From: Ustilago trichophora
Lineage: Eukaryota > Basidiomycota > Ustilaginomycetes > Ustilaginales > Ustilaginaceae
Direction: 5' to 3'
Assembly (NCBI GenBank): GCA_900323505.1
Contig: OOIN01000002.1
Span: forward strand, 2,108,001 to 2,172,000
Length of the DNA stretch: 64,000 nucleotides
Shown: piece after piece, positions 27,120 to 37,825 of the stretch
Numbering within the stretch: position 1 is the first letter of the stretch
Layout of the letters: each line of letters begins with the position of its first letter
Made by a program: the position numbers and the translations under genes
Notes under the pieces: generated by a model
Told to the model about the DNA's origin: nothing
What the model saw: only the letters and a program-made list of their open reading frames with translations
The model's database searches: none

Positions 27120-29900
27120 TCAAACCTGTACCGGTCGGTAGTACACCGTCGTGACGTACTTCCTCTTGTACCTTGTCGTAGTTCCTACCGCTAGTACGCC
27201 ACCTTTGATGCTGGAAGCCGTAAGATGATTGAGCACGACATGATTGGGTGCGGGGAGAATGCTGTTATCGTCGACAGTGTTGCCTGTGGTACTGCCGTTG
27301 CTCGGGTTGGCCGGGGAGGAGTTGAGGATGACTTTCTCCAGCTGTCGTGGCAGTGCAGGTGGTTGCGGGAGAGAGGCAGCTCCGTCGCTTACATGTTGCG
27401 AGTGCTTGGGTGCCTGTCCACCTTCTTCTGCTTCGCGCTGCGCTTCCTCGGCCTCTTGCGCTTCAATTAGTGAAGTTGGAATTTCCGAGGTCCATGTCTC
27501 CTCCTGGTCGTTTCCTTCGTCATCAAACAGGTCATCGAGACGCATTGCCTCTGCCCTCCTCGCTTCTTCCACTAGATTCATGGTCGTTTTCTTCGACTCG
27601 ATCTTCGAATTGCGCTCGCTTCGATTGTTGTCGGCGCCTGCGCCAGGCAAGTCTTCGCCGGGAGCGCTGAGCGGGCCCGGATGGGCAGGCCCGACGTTGG
27701 GGATTTCAACGTAATTGACCAAGTTTCCATCACCGTCTGTGGCTGTCGGAAGGTCGCGCGATACACGCCAACGATCGTCTACGATGAATTTGAGGCGATG
27801 GGTACCAGGAGGTAGATGGAGCACGCAGGTATGGTCGCGCTTGGATTTGTGGAGCAGAATCTTGGATCTCCACTCGTTAGCAAACGTGCCAGTGACAAAC
27901 ACCTCGCGACCGCCTGCTCGCCATGTCAGGACAATTGGCATCAGAGGAGGTTGGTTCTGACCGGTCGGGGTCTGTGCATGATGGACATGATGGTCATGCT
28001 GGTGGCCACCGCCAGGCTTGGCACCGACGGGCGTGGATGGCTGGCTTGTATTGCCTGCACTGCCAGTCACCGATGATGCATGCGGGACCTCTGATGAACG
28101 ACCGCGATCGTGCTGTGTGGAGGAAGAAGACGCCGTCACCTCTGTCAGTGGCGTGACGCCGGGCACAGAGGCGCTTGGCGGTGCCGACGTCAGACCTGGT
28201 GGCAAGAGAGGCGTATTGTATCCACTTTCGCCTCCGGTCTGCACGTCCACGTGGGAGCGTTTGGCAGAAATGGGTTGAGATGGCGGTCCAGTCGAAGTGG
28301 ATGGACCGGCAACTGGTGACAAGGATCGAAGTCCGCTTGCGCCGCCCTTTCTCGTTGGCGTGAGAGCACGTGGACCATAGCCGGAAGGTGTTGGAGTCGG
28401 CGTGCGGGATGCGCCAAATGGAGCACCGTCGACAGCCTCGGTCTTGTGCATTGTCCTTGACTCTCGCTCGTTGTCGTCGGTTTGGACGCTTCCTTCTTCG
28501 GGGCCAGCTTCCGAAGTTGATTCAGACTGCTGCTGTGAAGGGCTGTGAGGCAAGTCGGTAACATCGATGCCTGCGGCTCGTGCTTCCTCCACGCTGATTT
28601 CGGCAGGGCCGTTGTTGACTACACTGCTTTGCCTAGTTGGACCGAAGAAAGAGCGGTCGTCAATGGGCGAGCTGGCCTTGCTGGCGTCACCTGGTGGGAT
28701 CACAACGTCCTCTGTGTTGAGCACCGCAGCGGCGGCACCTGCGCCTGCAACGACATGAGATGGGCGCGTATCATCCGGAGGCGCCAAGAGCGAAGGAGAT
28801 GGCGAGCGTTGACGCTCGGAAGAAGGACGATATCGGTCAGAGTGCTGCGAGTAGATACTGGCAGGCGGGGAGTTGGGTGAGACATGGGAGCTGGGAATGG
28901 CTGTGGGAATCTTGAGATAGGATGGTAACGCAGTGGGTGGGCGCTGAGAACCCTCGGGATCATCTCCACCGTCACCGAGATTCATGGGCTGCGATGAGAG
29001 CACGGGACTAGAACCGCCCACTGGTGGAGAAGCAGCAGGATTTGTGCCAATACTGGTTCCGACGTTGGGGAACATGCTTGCACCACCGACACCAAAAAGG
29101 GGATGACGAGTGGGCGCCCGAGAAGTAGCGCTGGGCACTTGCTGGGGCTCAGAGCCTCTGAAAGTGGTGGCAGGGATGGCTTCAGCCTGGATACCTGTGG
29201 ACGAGACGCGCAGACCGCTCGAGACGCCCACGGCGGCGTGATGGCTGGGCAGGCCGGCAGCGTAGTGTGCCTGAGTGGCTACCGAAGGACTCGGATGAGG
29301 CGAGACGTAGTTGCGAGGATCGAAACCACCAGGTGATGGAGGCAAGGGAAGTCCTTCGGTTAGGCGGCGACTGCGCGGGTTGGCTCGGATGGCAGTTTCT
29401 ATGTCGGAGGCGCCTGTAGGATTAGAGATCTCATAGCCTGCAAAATCATTGACTTGATCCTTGCTCAAGGGAGAAGAGGCTGATGAAGAGGGTGTCGCGA
29501 CTGGCTCGCGGGCTTCCTTGACGGTTGCGGGCGCATCGTTGGCAATCATGGCGGCGGTCGCGGAGCCCCTGCGCTGCGCTTGCGTAACTAGGAAGCCAGT
29601 GAGACTTCCGCTGCGAGATCGATTGCGTTGCGGTGTAGAGGCACCATCATGACTACTGGCTCGTCCAAAGAAGGAGGAGGTTCTGCCTAGACGTGCGCCT
29701 GATGCGGGGCGGTCGGCAATCTGTCGCGCTGCGGCCGAAGGTGGGTTGACGCCGGCAGCGGTATTGATTGACATTGCTGGATGGCCATACCCAATCTGAT
29801 TACTGTGATATCGTTTGATAGCAGGTTCAATGTTGGTGTCTGTGGATCCAGCAGCCGAGGCATCACCTGCCTTGGCGGGGGTGGAGTTGGCGTTACCCAT
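27120..29900 (-). CDS. Snf1/AMP-activated kinase beta subunit (Sip1/Sip2/Gal83 type)
   Basis: A 926-aa protein, about twice the length of yeast Sip2 or Gal83. It starts MGNANSTPAK, a good N-myristoylation signal. Residues about 10-650 are disordered and rich in Ser and Pro with many SP/TP sites. Residues about 653-733 are a CBM48 glycogen-binding domain (PIVLTWRAGGREVFVTGTF, LHLPPGTHRLKFIVDDRW). The C-terminus carries the ASC domain (HVVLNHLTASSIKGGVLAVG, RYKRKYVTTVYYRPV) that bridges the catalytic alpha and gamma subunits. The beta subunit sets kinase location and target choice in carbon-stress signalling. An acidic Glu-rich segment lies between the two folded domains. It is probably the only beta subunit if this fungus follows other basidiomycetes, but that is not testable here. 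Confidence 0.92.
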   Translation of the reverse strand: MGNANSTPAKAGDASAAGSTDTNIEPAIKRYHSNQIGYGHPAMSINTAAGVNPPSAAARQIADRPASGARLGRTSSFFGRASSHDGASTPQRNRSRSGSLTGFLVTQAQRRGSATAAMIANDAPATVKEAREPVATPSSSASSPLSKDQVNDFAGYEISNPTGASDIETAIRANPRSRRLTEGLPLPPSPGGFDPRNYVSPHPSPSVATQAHYAAGLPSHHAAVGVSSGLRVSSTGIQAEAIPATTFRGSEPQQVPSATSRAPTRHPLFGVGGASMFPNVGTSIGTNPAASPPVGGSSPVLSSQPMNLGDGGDDPEGSQRPPTALPSYLKIPTAIPSSHVSPNSPPASIYSQHSDRYRPSSERQRSPSPSLLAPPDDTRPSHVVAGAGAAAAVLNTEDVVIPPGDASKASSPIDDRSFFGPTRQSSVVNNGPAEISVEEARAAGIDVTDLPHSPSQQQSESTSEAGPEEGSVQTDDNERESRTMHKTEAVDGAPFGASRTPTPTPSGYGPRALTPTRKGGASGLRSLSPVAGPSTSTGPPSQPISAKRSHVDVQTGGESGYNTPLLPPGLTSAPPSASVPGVTPLTEVTASSSSTQHDRGRSSEVPHASSVTGSAGNTSQPSTPVGAKPGGGHQHDHHVHHAQTPTGQNQPPLMPIVLTWRAGGREVFVTGTFANEWRSKILLHKSKRDHTCVLHLPPGTHRLKFIVDDRWRVSRDLPTATDGDGNLVNYVEIPNVGPAHPGPLSAPGEDLPGAGADNNRSERNSKIESKKTTMNLVEEARRAEAMRLDDLFDDEGNDQEETWTSEIPTSLIEAQEAEEAQREAEEGGQAPKHSQHVSDGAASLPQPPALPRQLEKVILNSSPANPSNGSTTGNTVDDNSILPAPNHVVLNHLTASSIKGGVLAVGTTTRYKRKYVTTVYYRPVQV

Positions 29901-30998
29901 GATAGCTGAGCAGCATGCAATTTGGCTGCTGAGCCTCTGAAGCTGTATGTATAGATGTGGAGATCGGAGGATTTTTTGCCTTGGCAGAGGTCACGGTCGC
30001 AGATTCGCAGAGTGAGCACAATCAGTGTCCTAACTTATTAATGAGTGCCTTTGCGAAGGGTCGACAAAGGCAGGGCGCGGCACGAGTCGGAGAGTGTGCG
30101 AAGAGGTGTAACAAGAGGGAGGTGTGATCGTGAAAGAGCCTTTACGGGTTCATGCCGGTAGTATGGTGGAGAGAGCTGTGTACAGATCGGACAGCTGCTG
30201 CGAAAGGGGATGTGTGGACCAGAACTGCTGAATGCGGACAAGCTTGGATCATCAAAGCTGGTTGAGGACGGCTAGCATTTGCTCACGGACGAACAGAGCA
30301 GTAACAGGCGAGGAAAAGAGACTGTCGTAAAGGTGCTGGGAGATGGTTGTGTGCGATCCTCGGCGTGATACAAAAGGCTTGCCGAGAAGTGATGAATGGC
30401 GTCAAAGAGGCAGAATGGTAGCAAGGTGACAAGGAACAAGGAGTAGGTTATGGATATCGATGATGCTCGCACGGACTGGCCAAAGCCACGGCGATGTTCG
30501 AAATCACAAAATCTTGGATTCGCGCTGCAGCATCAAGCAAGTTGAAAATCACAAACATGTGGAAATGTGCCACATTTACCATTCATTATCTTTCAGTTTT
30601 ACAGCTGCTCACCACTTTGTCCTTCCTTCACTACTAACTCACTGTCACCATCCTTTCACTTTCACCAGCAATGGCATATCACTTTCTTATGCTCATACCA
30701 GCTTCAGACCATGTTTTGATCGCTTTGTTATGCCGATGCTAACTTTGGTTTTGTTGCAGGGCGATGCCTTTTTTATGGGCACAGAGCCATTCCGCGCATG
30801 CTTCCGAGTTTCGGATGGTGAGTCAGATTGTCCTTAATGCTGCGTCATTTCAACGCCATTGGCAGCGCGTTGAGTTTCTCCATGCTCCTTTCTCAAAGAA
30901 GGGGCGAGGTAACTATAAGAACTTGGCGGGCGAGTCATTTGAGCAGACGTACCCCTCCAACTATCGCCTCTCTTCACTCCAGTAACCCGCTCTCCGCA
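29901..30998. promoter_or_regulatory. Divergent upstream region, AMPK beta / small hydrophilic protein
   Basis: No gene is recognised. The + side has a TATA-like element at 30914-30919 and a CU-rich leader up to 30998. Confidence 0.4.
30914..30919 (+). promoter_or_regulatory. TATA box-like element
   Basis: TATAAG in the context CTATAAGAAC, 85 bp upstream of the start at 30999. It suits a strongly or inducibly expressed small gene; inferred from position. Confidence 0.45.
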
Positions 30999-31326
30999 AT
31001 GTCTTCAGCCGACCACACAGCTGCAGAAAAGGCAGCAGGCCAGCTTCAGCAGAACAAGGCCGAACTTCACGGTTCGGATGGCCTCAAGCAGGCCGCTCAC
31101 ACCAATATCCAGCAGGCCAAGGGCAGAGAGGATGCTGACAAGGGCACCGGACAATGCGGGTAAGTTTACCATCTTACAAAGGCAATGTAGTTTATGCGGT
31201 TCGCTGACATCCTAGCTCACTCACAATTGCTCTCACGCGCCCTCGGGTTGCTCGATCAGATTTGCTCCCGTCGCTGGCGCAAAAGACCACGTCAAGGACC
31301 AACTCTCTGACCGCAAGGAAGTCTGA
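30999..31326 (+). CDS. Small hydrophilic (LEA/hydrophilin-like) protein, two exons
   Basis: Exon 1 is 30999-31159 and exon 2 is 31260-31326. Donor GTAAGT and acceptor CAG keep the frame. The 75-aa product has no hydrophobic core. It is rich in Ala, Gln, Lys, Gly and Asp (HTAAEKAAGQLQQNKAEL, NIQQAKGREDADKGTGQ) and ends GAKDHVKDQLSDRKEV. The composition and loose 11-residue spacing of AxxKA-type segments recall LEA-like or stress hydrophilin proteins, and also the small CsbD-type proteins common in fungi. No specific family is claimed. The TATA-like promoter suggests regulated expression. Confidence 0.7.
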
Positions 31327-31629
31327 ATCGTCATAGTCGCATCCCTTCAATGCAGGCATGAATCCATCTGAATACCATTCTTTCGCTCCGGTTGTGCTGC
31401 AGAGCTGCTTGAGATTGTCAAGTTCGATCCGTTCATCGGGTCATTCAGGTCTCTTTTTTGGTTACTTCAAAGATGCGCCTGATGCTGCTGTGTGCGATGA
31501 AGAGCAAATAAAGTACAGATATCAAGGCGATGCAGAAGGCGATGCAGAAGGCGATGCAGTGGCGAAGGACAGGTTGCAGAAAAGATACAAATACAAGTTC
31601 AAGGTAGGGTGTCGAGTTGGAGAATGTTT
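31327..31629. other. Convergent intergenic region with a 12-bp triple repeat
   Basis: It lies between the 75-aa protein gene and TFB3. Three perfect copies of AAGGCGATGCAG lie at 31524-31559. No gene is seen. Confidence 0.5.
31524..31559. repeat. Three tandem copies of a 12-bp unit
   Basis: The unit AAGGCGATGCAG is repeated three times without mismatch, in noncoding sequence 70 bp past the TFB3 stop. Confidence 0.85.
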
Positions 31630-32829
31630 TCAAGCATCGACTTCCATGCTCGGAAGCGGCTCTTCGACCGGCTCATTAGCGAGAGGAGCTGCACCGATGC
31701 CTTCACAAGCGGCACGGAGACCGCGCGTCCAGACTTGGCGCTCCCAATCGAATCCACCGGCACGATAGCGCGCAATCTGCTCCTTGGTGACCCAGGCCGG
31801 CTTCAGCCAAGGATCTTCGTATCCTGCCGCTCCTTTGACGCCTTCCAGACCACCCAATGCTGTTGGTGCTTTGCGCACGTCAAATAGCGCACTTGCGTCG
31901 TCTAAATTCGCCAAAGGCCCCTCAAAGTCAAGGATCATGTCTAGAGTCCAAGGTCTTCGGTCCACAGTGTCGGCTCCAGAGCCGTTTGCTGAGGCCTGAG
32001 CTGCTTCCTTCTCGCGTCTTCTTGCTTCGAGTTCTTGGATTCGTTGGCGTTCTTCGCGCTCTTTTCGTCGCTTGCGCTGCTTCTCCAAGATCTCGTCGGG
32101 ATCAGCACCCTGTTCTAGCTCACGCATCATCTCTAATCGTTCTTTCTCGCGCTCCTCGCGCTCCAGTTCTTCCTCTTGGCGAAGTCGCTCAGCTCGTGCC
32201 TTCTTTGCCAGCTTCTCCTCCTCGTCCACTCGTGCCTGCCGATCTGATTCTTGCTGCGAAATGTGTGCTGAGCTTGCGATGGCCGATCGATGCGCTGCTT
32301 GGTATTGCTCAAGTTTGGCATTTGTTCTTGGTAGATCGATCTCGTGAATCAGGTTGAATGTGATTTCCTCCACCTCCTCCAAGTAGTCGTTGTACGCTTT
32401 TAGGTCGACAAAATCCTCTTCTCGACGGTTGAAGAGCTTGGCTACTGTACGTCGAACGGCCACTTCCCTCTCTACACCCAGGTCCTGGAAGGTTTGTGCT
32501 GTGAACTGATTCTTGGAGACCTTTTTGCCGCACTCTGGGCAGGGGGCCGGTCCAAGCGAGAAGATGCGATCGATACAGGACTCGCACATCTTGTGGTAGC
32601 ATGGGCTGACCAGCAGGCGCAATCGAGGATTGAGATAGCGGTCCGTCTTGCATTGCGGACACTTGTCATCGGACGATGAAAACTCTTCGATGCGGCGAGA
32701 CTTGTCAAAGATGGCTCGAGGGCCAGAAGCAGCAGGGGCGTTAGGTCGAGATGGTCCGCCAGGTCTGTTGGGCGTGTTGACCCCAGAAGGGCGGCCAGAG
32801 CCGGTACCTGTTCTTCGCATGGCCGACAT
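31630..32829 (-). CDS. TFB3: TFIIH/CAK assembly subunit Tfb3 (MAT1), RING finger
   Basis: A 399-aa protein. After a Gly/Pro-rich head of about 50 residues comes a C3HC4 RING at about 57-100 (CPQC, YLNPRLRLLVSPCYHKMCES, CPEC). The MAT1 core follows (FQDLGVEREVAVRRTVAKLF, FVDLKAYNDYLEEVEEITFN). A long charged coiled coil runs from about residue 185 to 275 (Glu/Arg-rich), and the C-terminal segment includes GGFDWERQVWTRGLRAACEG. Tfb3 anchors the Kin28/Cdk7-cyclin H kinase to TFIIH and so links transcription initiation and repair. Size and order are normal for the family. Confidence 0.93.
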   Translation of the reverse strand: MSAMRRTGTGSGRPSGVNTPNRPGGPSRPNAPAASGPRAIFDKSRRIEEFSSSDDKCPQCKTDRYLNPRLRLLVSPCYHKMCESCIDRIFSLGPAPCPECGKKVSKNQFTAQTFQDLGVEREVAVRRTVAKLFNRREEDFVDLKAYNDYLEEVEEITFNLIHEIDLPRTNAKLEQYQAAHRSAIASSAHISQQESDRQARVDEEEKLAKKARAERLRQEEELEREEREKERLEMMRELEQGADPDEILEKQRKRRKEREERQRIQELEARRREKEAAQASANGSGADTVDRRPWTLDMILDFEGPLANLDDASALFDVRKAPTALGGLEGVKGAAGYEDPWLKPAWVTKEQIARYRAGGFDWERQVWTRGLRAACEGIGAAPLANEPVEEPLPSMEVDA

Positions 32830-33670
32830 TTCTTAACAAAGCTTCAAAAATGATCCGAGCCCTGACCCCAGGACTCGATTTAAGACCTTGTGTGTGATGT
32901 GGTTGAAAGAAGTGATGCTTGCATTGCTGTCGTGTGTGCGTGTGAACCCTGCTCAGCAACGTTGAAAGGGTGTGGAGGTTCCGAGCGCTGTCAGGTTGAG
33001 CGCTACGCTCGGCTTGGAAGCGCAGCTCAGCCTGATTCACCTCAAACAGTCACGTGCCAATGCTCTTTTTTTCTTCTTGTTTTCCTGTCGCTTTTCTTCT
33101 CGATTCGAAAGCAACACCCCTTCGTCCTTTCTTTCCTACCACAACCATTTTCCTCACACCTTTGTCATCGTTCACTCCACGATACGATCAGACTTTGACC
33201 GCTCATCGCCCTGAGCAGCGTGACAAGTAATCTGTGCCTGCTCTGGTACTACGACACATTTGCTTCGTTGCGCCGATTCTCCTGCCATCCCCACCTTTCA
33301 GATCTCCCCTTCAGCTGAACGTCTCTGCCTCATCTCTGCCGCCCTCCCCAACTGAGTTTTTCCACTCTCTTTCTCCCTTCCCATCTATTCTCCTTCCCCT
33401 GTAACCGCAATCTCGGTGGCGCATCCGTCTCCTCTTTTCGAGCGCGAGGCCCGACAAGTCTTGCTCCAAATCTGTACTTGCAGCTCTATTCTACTTTGAG
33501 GCTCTTCGTGAGCTTTGGTAGTCCGAACTATAAGACAGTTAAGAGGCTTTGTCGGGTGAGGATGTGATCACGTACGAGGCTTTTGCGGAAGATTGATTCT
33601 TCGGGCCTTTAAAACCATCGTCAGGAGGCGCCCTCGAAAAGAGCGTCGCTGCCCATGATTTGGGGATGAC
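32830..33670. other. Upstream region of TFB3 and CU-rich stretch
   Basis: Near TFB3 this is its promoter. From about 33050 to 33480 the + strand is strongly CU-rich, as in transcribed leaders of this genome, yet no coding region follows on that strand. It may be a noncoding transcript start or a decayed gene; nothing firmer can be said. Confidence 0.35.
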
Positions 33671-34039
33671 CTACTGTCCCGACATTCCTAGCTTGATGCT
33701 TTCTGCTTTCCCTTTCACTGTCCTTTGACCCAGAACAAGAAGACTGGTCCTTGGTCTTTCCTCGCCTCTGAATGTTGCTGCCGCTGTGCGTACAGGCGCA
33801 CGCAATACGACCCAGACTGCAATGTAAGTGAAGATTGCAATACCGACAGCTCATAGAAACCTCGCTGGAATGTGAAAAGATGAAAAACAACCCCAATACA
33901 CAGGAAGCAACGGCTTACACTCTTGAATCTCGTTGAAACGAGGTTCAAAGTATGGCACGAGGCATATGTCAAGCAGATCAGTGGGCTCCCAGAGCCAGAA
34001 CTGAGGCTGCAATCGAGTAAAAGGCAATGCTGAACACAT
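33671..34039 (-). CDS. Doubtful small spliced gene, possible membrane protein
   Basis: A tentative two-exon model of 99 aa. Exon A is 34039-33919 and has a usable donor (GTAAGC). Exon B is 33849-33671. It reads through a hydrophobic segment (VGIAIFTYIAVWVVLRAP) into a basic tail ending KLGMSGQ. A stronger acceptor CAG within exon B would also keep frame and remove most of the hydrophobic segment. Upstream exons may exist. No family is recognised. The support is the clean frame and the membrane-like stretch followed by positive charges; this could be chance. Confidence 0.25.
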
Positions 34040-34685
34040 CCATGTCGCTTCGTAGAGCTCTTTGACTGTGAGAGAGTCAATGCAATCGTACAAGAAACTG
34101 ACCACATTTAAATGTTACGCCGTTTGCCTGCAACAGCGATCCACTCAAAGAAGCGCCCTGCTTGCGGCCCTCGTGCCTGAAACCAAGTGTCTCCTCACTA
34201 CCGAGAAGGACTCCAAAAAAGATAGGGAAGCACGTTGCGTCGGTTTATTATACTGTACACGTTCGAGATGCAGCATGCCCCTCTGTAGGGATTCGGTACC
34301 TGTACCTTTGAGCAAATCACAACAATATGACAAGAGGCGCATCGAGTATGTCTTAGGGACACTGTATGTACGCTAGGTCCCCTTTCTATCGGGGCTCGAC
34401 AAGCTCTTTTCTTGGCAGCGAAAAACGATTTCGCCTCCTTTTTTTTTCTTTTTTTTTTTTTTTCTTTTTTTTTTTCTCTCTTCTCTGCTTTGCTTTCCCG
34501 TTGGGAACGAGGCTTGAGTCGGTTTTCAGGTTTTCTCGCTGCACGTCTGCATGCTCACAAAGCAGCCCGCCGAACCCAATTTCCATCTCAATTGGCAAAA
34601 TGGCACAGGCGACAGTCACAGTTTATCCATGCTTCCTTTCCCCCACGCTGCACGACCCCGCATTGCGAACTATTGCTCTCGCATC

Positions 34686-34704
34686 TACAGTACAGTACAG
34701 TACA
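34686..34704. repeat. TACAG pentamer repeat
   Basis: Three full TACAG units plus four bases. Its complement is the CTGTA/TACTG motif seen at 37450 and 38958. Confidence 0.85.
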
Positions 34705-35615
34705 TACTCGACGAGCAGCAGCATCTGATTTGACTCACTCGAGCGACCTTATCTCAAGAGTTCGTCCTTGAGCCAGCTCGTTCGGAGAAACTGCCTTCCG
34801 CCATAGTGTGGGGAACGTCGATGATTGGACGTCCTTTTGTGATGCTCCCCACTTTGTCCCTCTGCCAAGAAACAAAGGTTCGACATTGGCTTTTTCTCAT
34901 TCGTGCCCACGCTTTTGCGTATCAAACTGACAGGATTGGTTTCAAAGATGGCTTGAAGACCGGTAACCTTGATATGCAGACGCCATCGCAAGCCCAATCG
35001 ATTGTGGTTCACACAGAAGGCTCGGCCAAGATTCATCGAAGTGTGGAAAGAGGGAACCGTGCAATTCGATGGATCGCCATCGCGGCCCAAGCCTTTTCCT
35101 TGTGCTTTTTTTTTAATAGCCGGGGCCGGATACGGAAACGGAAACGGAAGTTGCAGAAAGGAAGGGGCGGCGGCGGTCGAATGTGTGATGCGCCATAGCA
35201 TTGAGCGGGGTTTGAGTACGATCAACCAGCCAGACTTCTGGGCGGAGCTTGGATGGGTTGTCATAGCCGTGTACCGTCGCTCTTACCGCTGGTGTGCCCT
35301 GGCCTCGTCACGAATGGCTGGCTCACAAAACGCATGCATTCTGCTGATGCACTGTGTAAAACGATCCCAAAGAGCAGCGACCACGGCAGGCTCACAATTA
35401 CCCCGCAAAAAGAAGAAGAAAGGGCGGTATGATCACGAGGCGGCGCTTTGGACAAGGGGCGGTTCGCCAAAGGGGGGAAACAGATGAGAGACAGACCGCG
35501 CGGTGGTGACTTTGCAGAAGGACGACGTCAAGCACAGCTGACCTTGCCGTAAGGAAAAGCGCCCAACCGATAGGATTGTTGGGGTAGCTAAAGGGGCTGT
35601 ATTGCTGTGCTGAAC

Positions 35616-35639
35616 AAAAAAAAAAAAAAAAAAAAAAAA
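35616..35639. repeat. Homopolymer A24
   Basis: An uninterrupted run of 24 adenines in noncoding sequence. Confidence 0.95.
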
Positions 35640-37449
35640 CATGCGGAAGGCTTTCCCCGGAAAATCGCCAATTTGGGGAGAGAAGCAAGGGGTTGGTTTA
35701 GGAACAAGCTACTGTGACTGCTGTAGCATATACCGCAGCCAGTAGGCCCTTGCAGCGTCAGCCTCTGCCAAATCCTCACAGCTAGATGTCCATTTTCAGC
35801 ACAATGTCCAACCCAATGAGCTTGTGATCGGCCTCAAATGCTCCATTCATGGCGAATAACTTCGTCAACTGGTTTTAGAGAGAAAGGCGAGGATAGGAAG
35901 AGGATCAAATTCGAATTTATGCTGCCAACTGAGTCTGCAGCGGGCGGCAAGCTCGCAGAGGCCTCGGAAAGGGAGCAAGCGAGATCTCAAACGTGTTGAA
36001 GCGAGGCGGCTGTCTCTCGTCTCGCTCCATCAATCTCAAGATTCACTCTATGGCTCCGACGCCGGAAAACGATCGCGCCTTACTTACGCGACTCGCCTAG
36101 CACACAGGCGAGGAGGCAAAACCCTAAGCCTCGACCTCTCAAAAAAAAGACGGGATCGGGCCCATAGCGCATAAAAAACCACCAGACACAATTTTTCTGG
36201 CAAATTCGAAATCTGAACTCTCCTCTCCCGACCCGTGAAATTGAAATTGAATCGACAAACAAGAAAAAAGTACACGTGTTGGCTTTCTAAACCAGGAAAA
36301 TCAAACCAAAAAAACCAAAAAACCAAAAATCGGTGGCCCGATCTGTCCATTCTCAGAATTTTCTGTCGCCAACGGTGAATGAAAACAAGAAAAAGAACGG
36401 GTTGGAACTTTCGATAGAGTGTCGATCCTGCACCGCAACCGCACGACCGAAATAGTGCCAAAATTACACTTTCTGACGCCAGATCGACGCACGCCATCGA
36501 GCTTCCTGCTCAAGTGGAGGGAAAACGTTGTCCCTCGATGCGCACTGGATACAGGCTGAGCAGGCACCTCGTTTTGTCTCCAACGTTGAGGCTCCGATGG
36601 GCGTGGTCACGTCACGTCGCCTTGCAAAGGCGAGCACGTTCTGAGTTGGTCGAAACACGACCCTCGTTGGGCTGGCTGGATGCTGAAGGATGCATCTTTC
36701 ACAATTGCCGGTGCAGCATGCAGAAGCTTTGCTCGCCTCGATGCTTTGATTCCTTCTGACTGCTGCGAGCTATTGGGTAGCGAAAGCATGTGTCTGCATC
36801 GCGAGAAACAAGAAGAAAACAGTGCAGCTACATAGTAGCTACAGTGTGTAAAAAGATGCTCGCAATGAGGTCCCTTCGTTGACCAATGGTACAGGTTTGA
36901 GGGCCAACCCTCTTTTCCACACTGTGGGCATGGATCGACGGTGTTCCTCTTTCTCTTTCTCTCTCTCTCGCCTCCAACGGCAGGGTAGACGAGTATAGCT
37001 TCTTATCGAGGGCTCTTTTTATGCCAGGAATAACAGAGCAAGGGGGTTGCGGAGGATGGCTCTCAGTTGGCTTTTTCCGTCTCTAGCACCAATCGAGGAT
37101 GGCATAGAAATGAAGTGTACAAGACATTATGGCGACAGCAACGCCCGACGTGATGAGCTTTGCTCCCTGTCGATGGCTGTGTAATGCTCGATCCTGGCAA
37201 CTATTTTTTTTTTGTTTCCTTCTTTCATTTCTGCGCCGGTCTTGACTGTAAGAAGAACCAAAAAATTTGCCCTTTTTTTCTTCTGACTCCACTTTGCGAG
37301 CAAATTTCGTTGATTCGACAAGCTCGGCCCCCGCGAGGATCGGGCTGCACACTGCATCGCACCGACCTAAAAACAGCTCGAACTAACTGTCGAAGCTCAA
37401 GAAAGTGGTGCTGCAGGGGTACGTGCCGTTGCTGGACACAACTTTGTGC

Positions 37450-37469
37450 TACTGTACTGTACTGTAATG
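37450..37469. repeat. TACTG pentamer repeat
   Basis: Three TACTG units and one variant TAATG, same motif as the longer array at 38958. Confidence 0.85.
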
Positions 37470-37801
37470 TACCTGTGCTGTGACTTTGGTGTAACTATAA
37501 ACAGGAATTTTATGCCTTAGCTCTGCTACAGTGGGCACGATGCTATGCGGTGCGGTGCAGCGCGGTGCAGGTCACGATGGCGAGCATGAATGTGATGCCA
37601 ACCTTCAAGGTCGAGATCCTCAACCCCGTGCCCGCCGCATACAGATGTCGTTGACGGCAGACCAACGGGGCGTATCGCAACCCTTACGGTAACCTAAACC
37701 CACGTCGAGCGCCTCACTCAGCAAGCTAGACTCACGTTACAGTGGTGGCGCCGGCGCAACTCAGACAGTGGTACGGTAGCATCTTGCCCTCCTCTTCTTC
37801 C

Positions 37802-37825
37802 TTTTTTTTTTTTTTTTTTTTTTTT
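37802..37825. repeat. Homopolymer T24
   Basis: An uninterrupted run of 24 thymines. Together with the A24 at 35616 and the T-rich tract at 34441 it marks this block as unlike its surroundings. Confidence 0.95.

Noticed and set aside
36084..36497. 137-codon minus-strand frame in the gene-poor block
   Set aside because: Phe/Arg/Trp-rich translation without motifs; no splice or promoter support.
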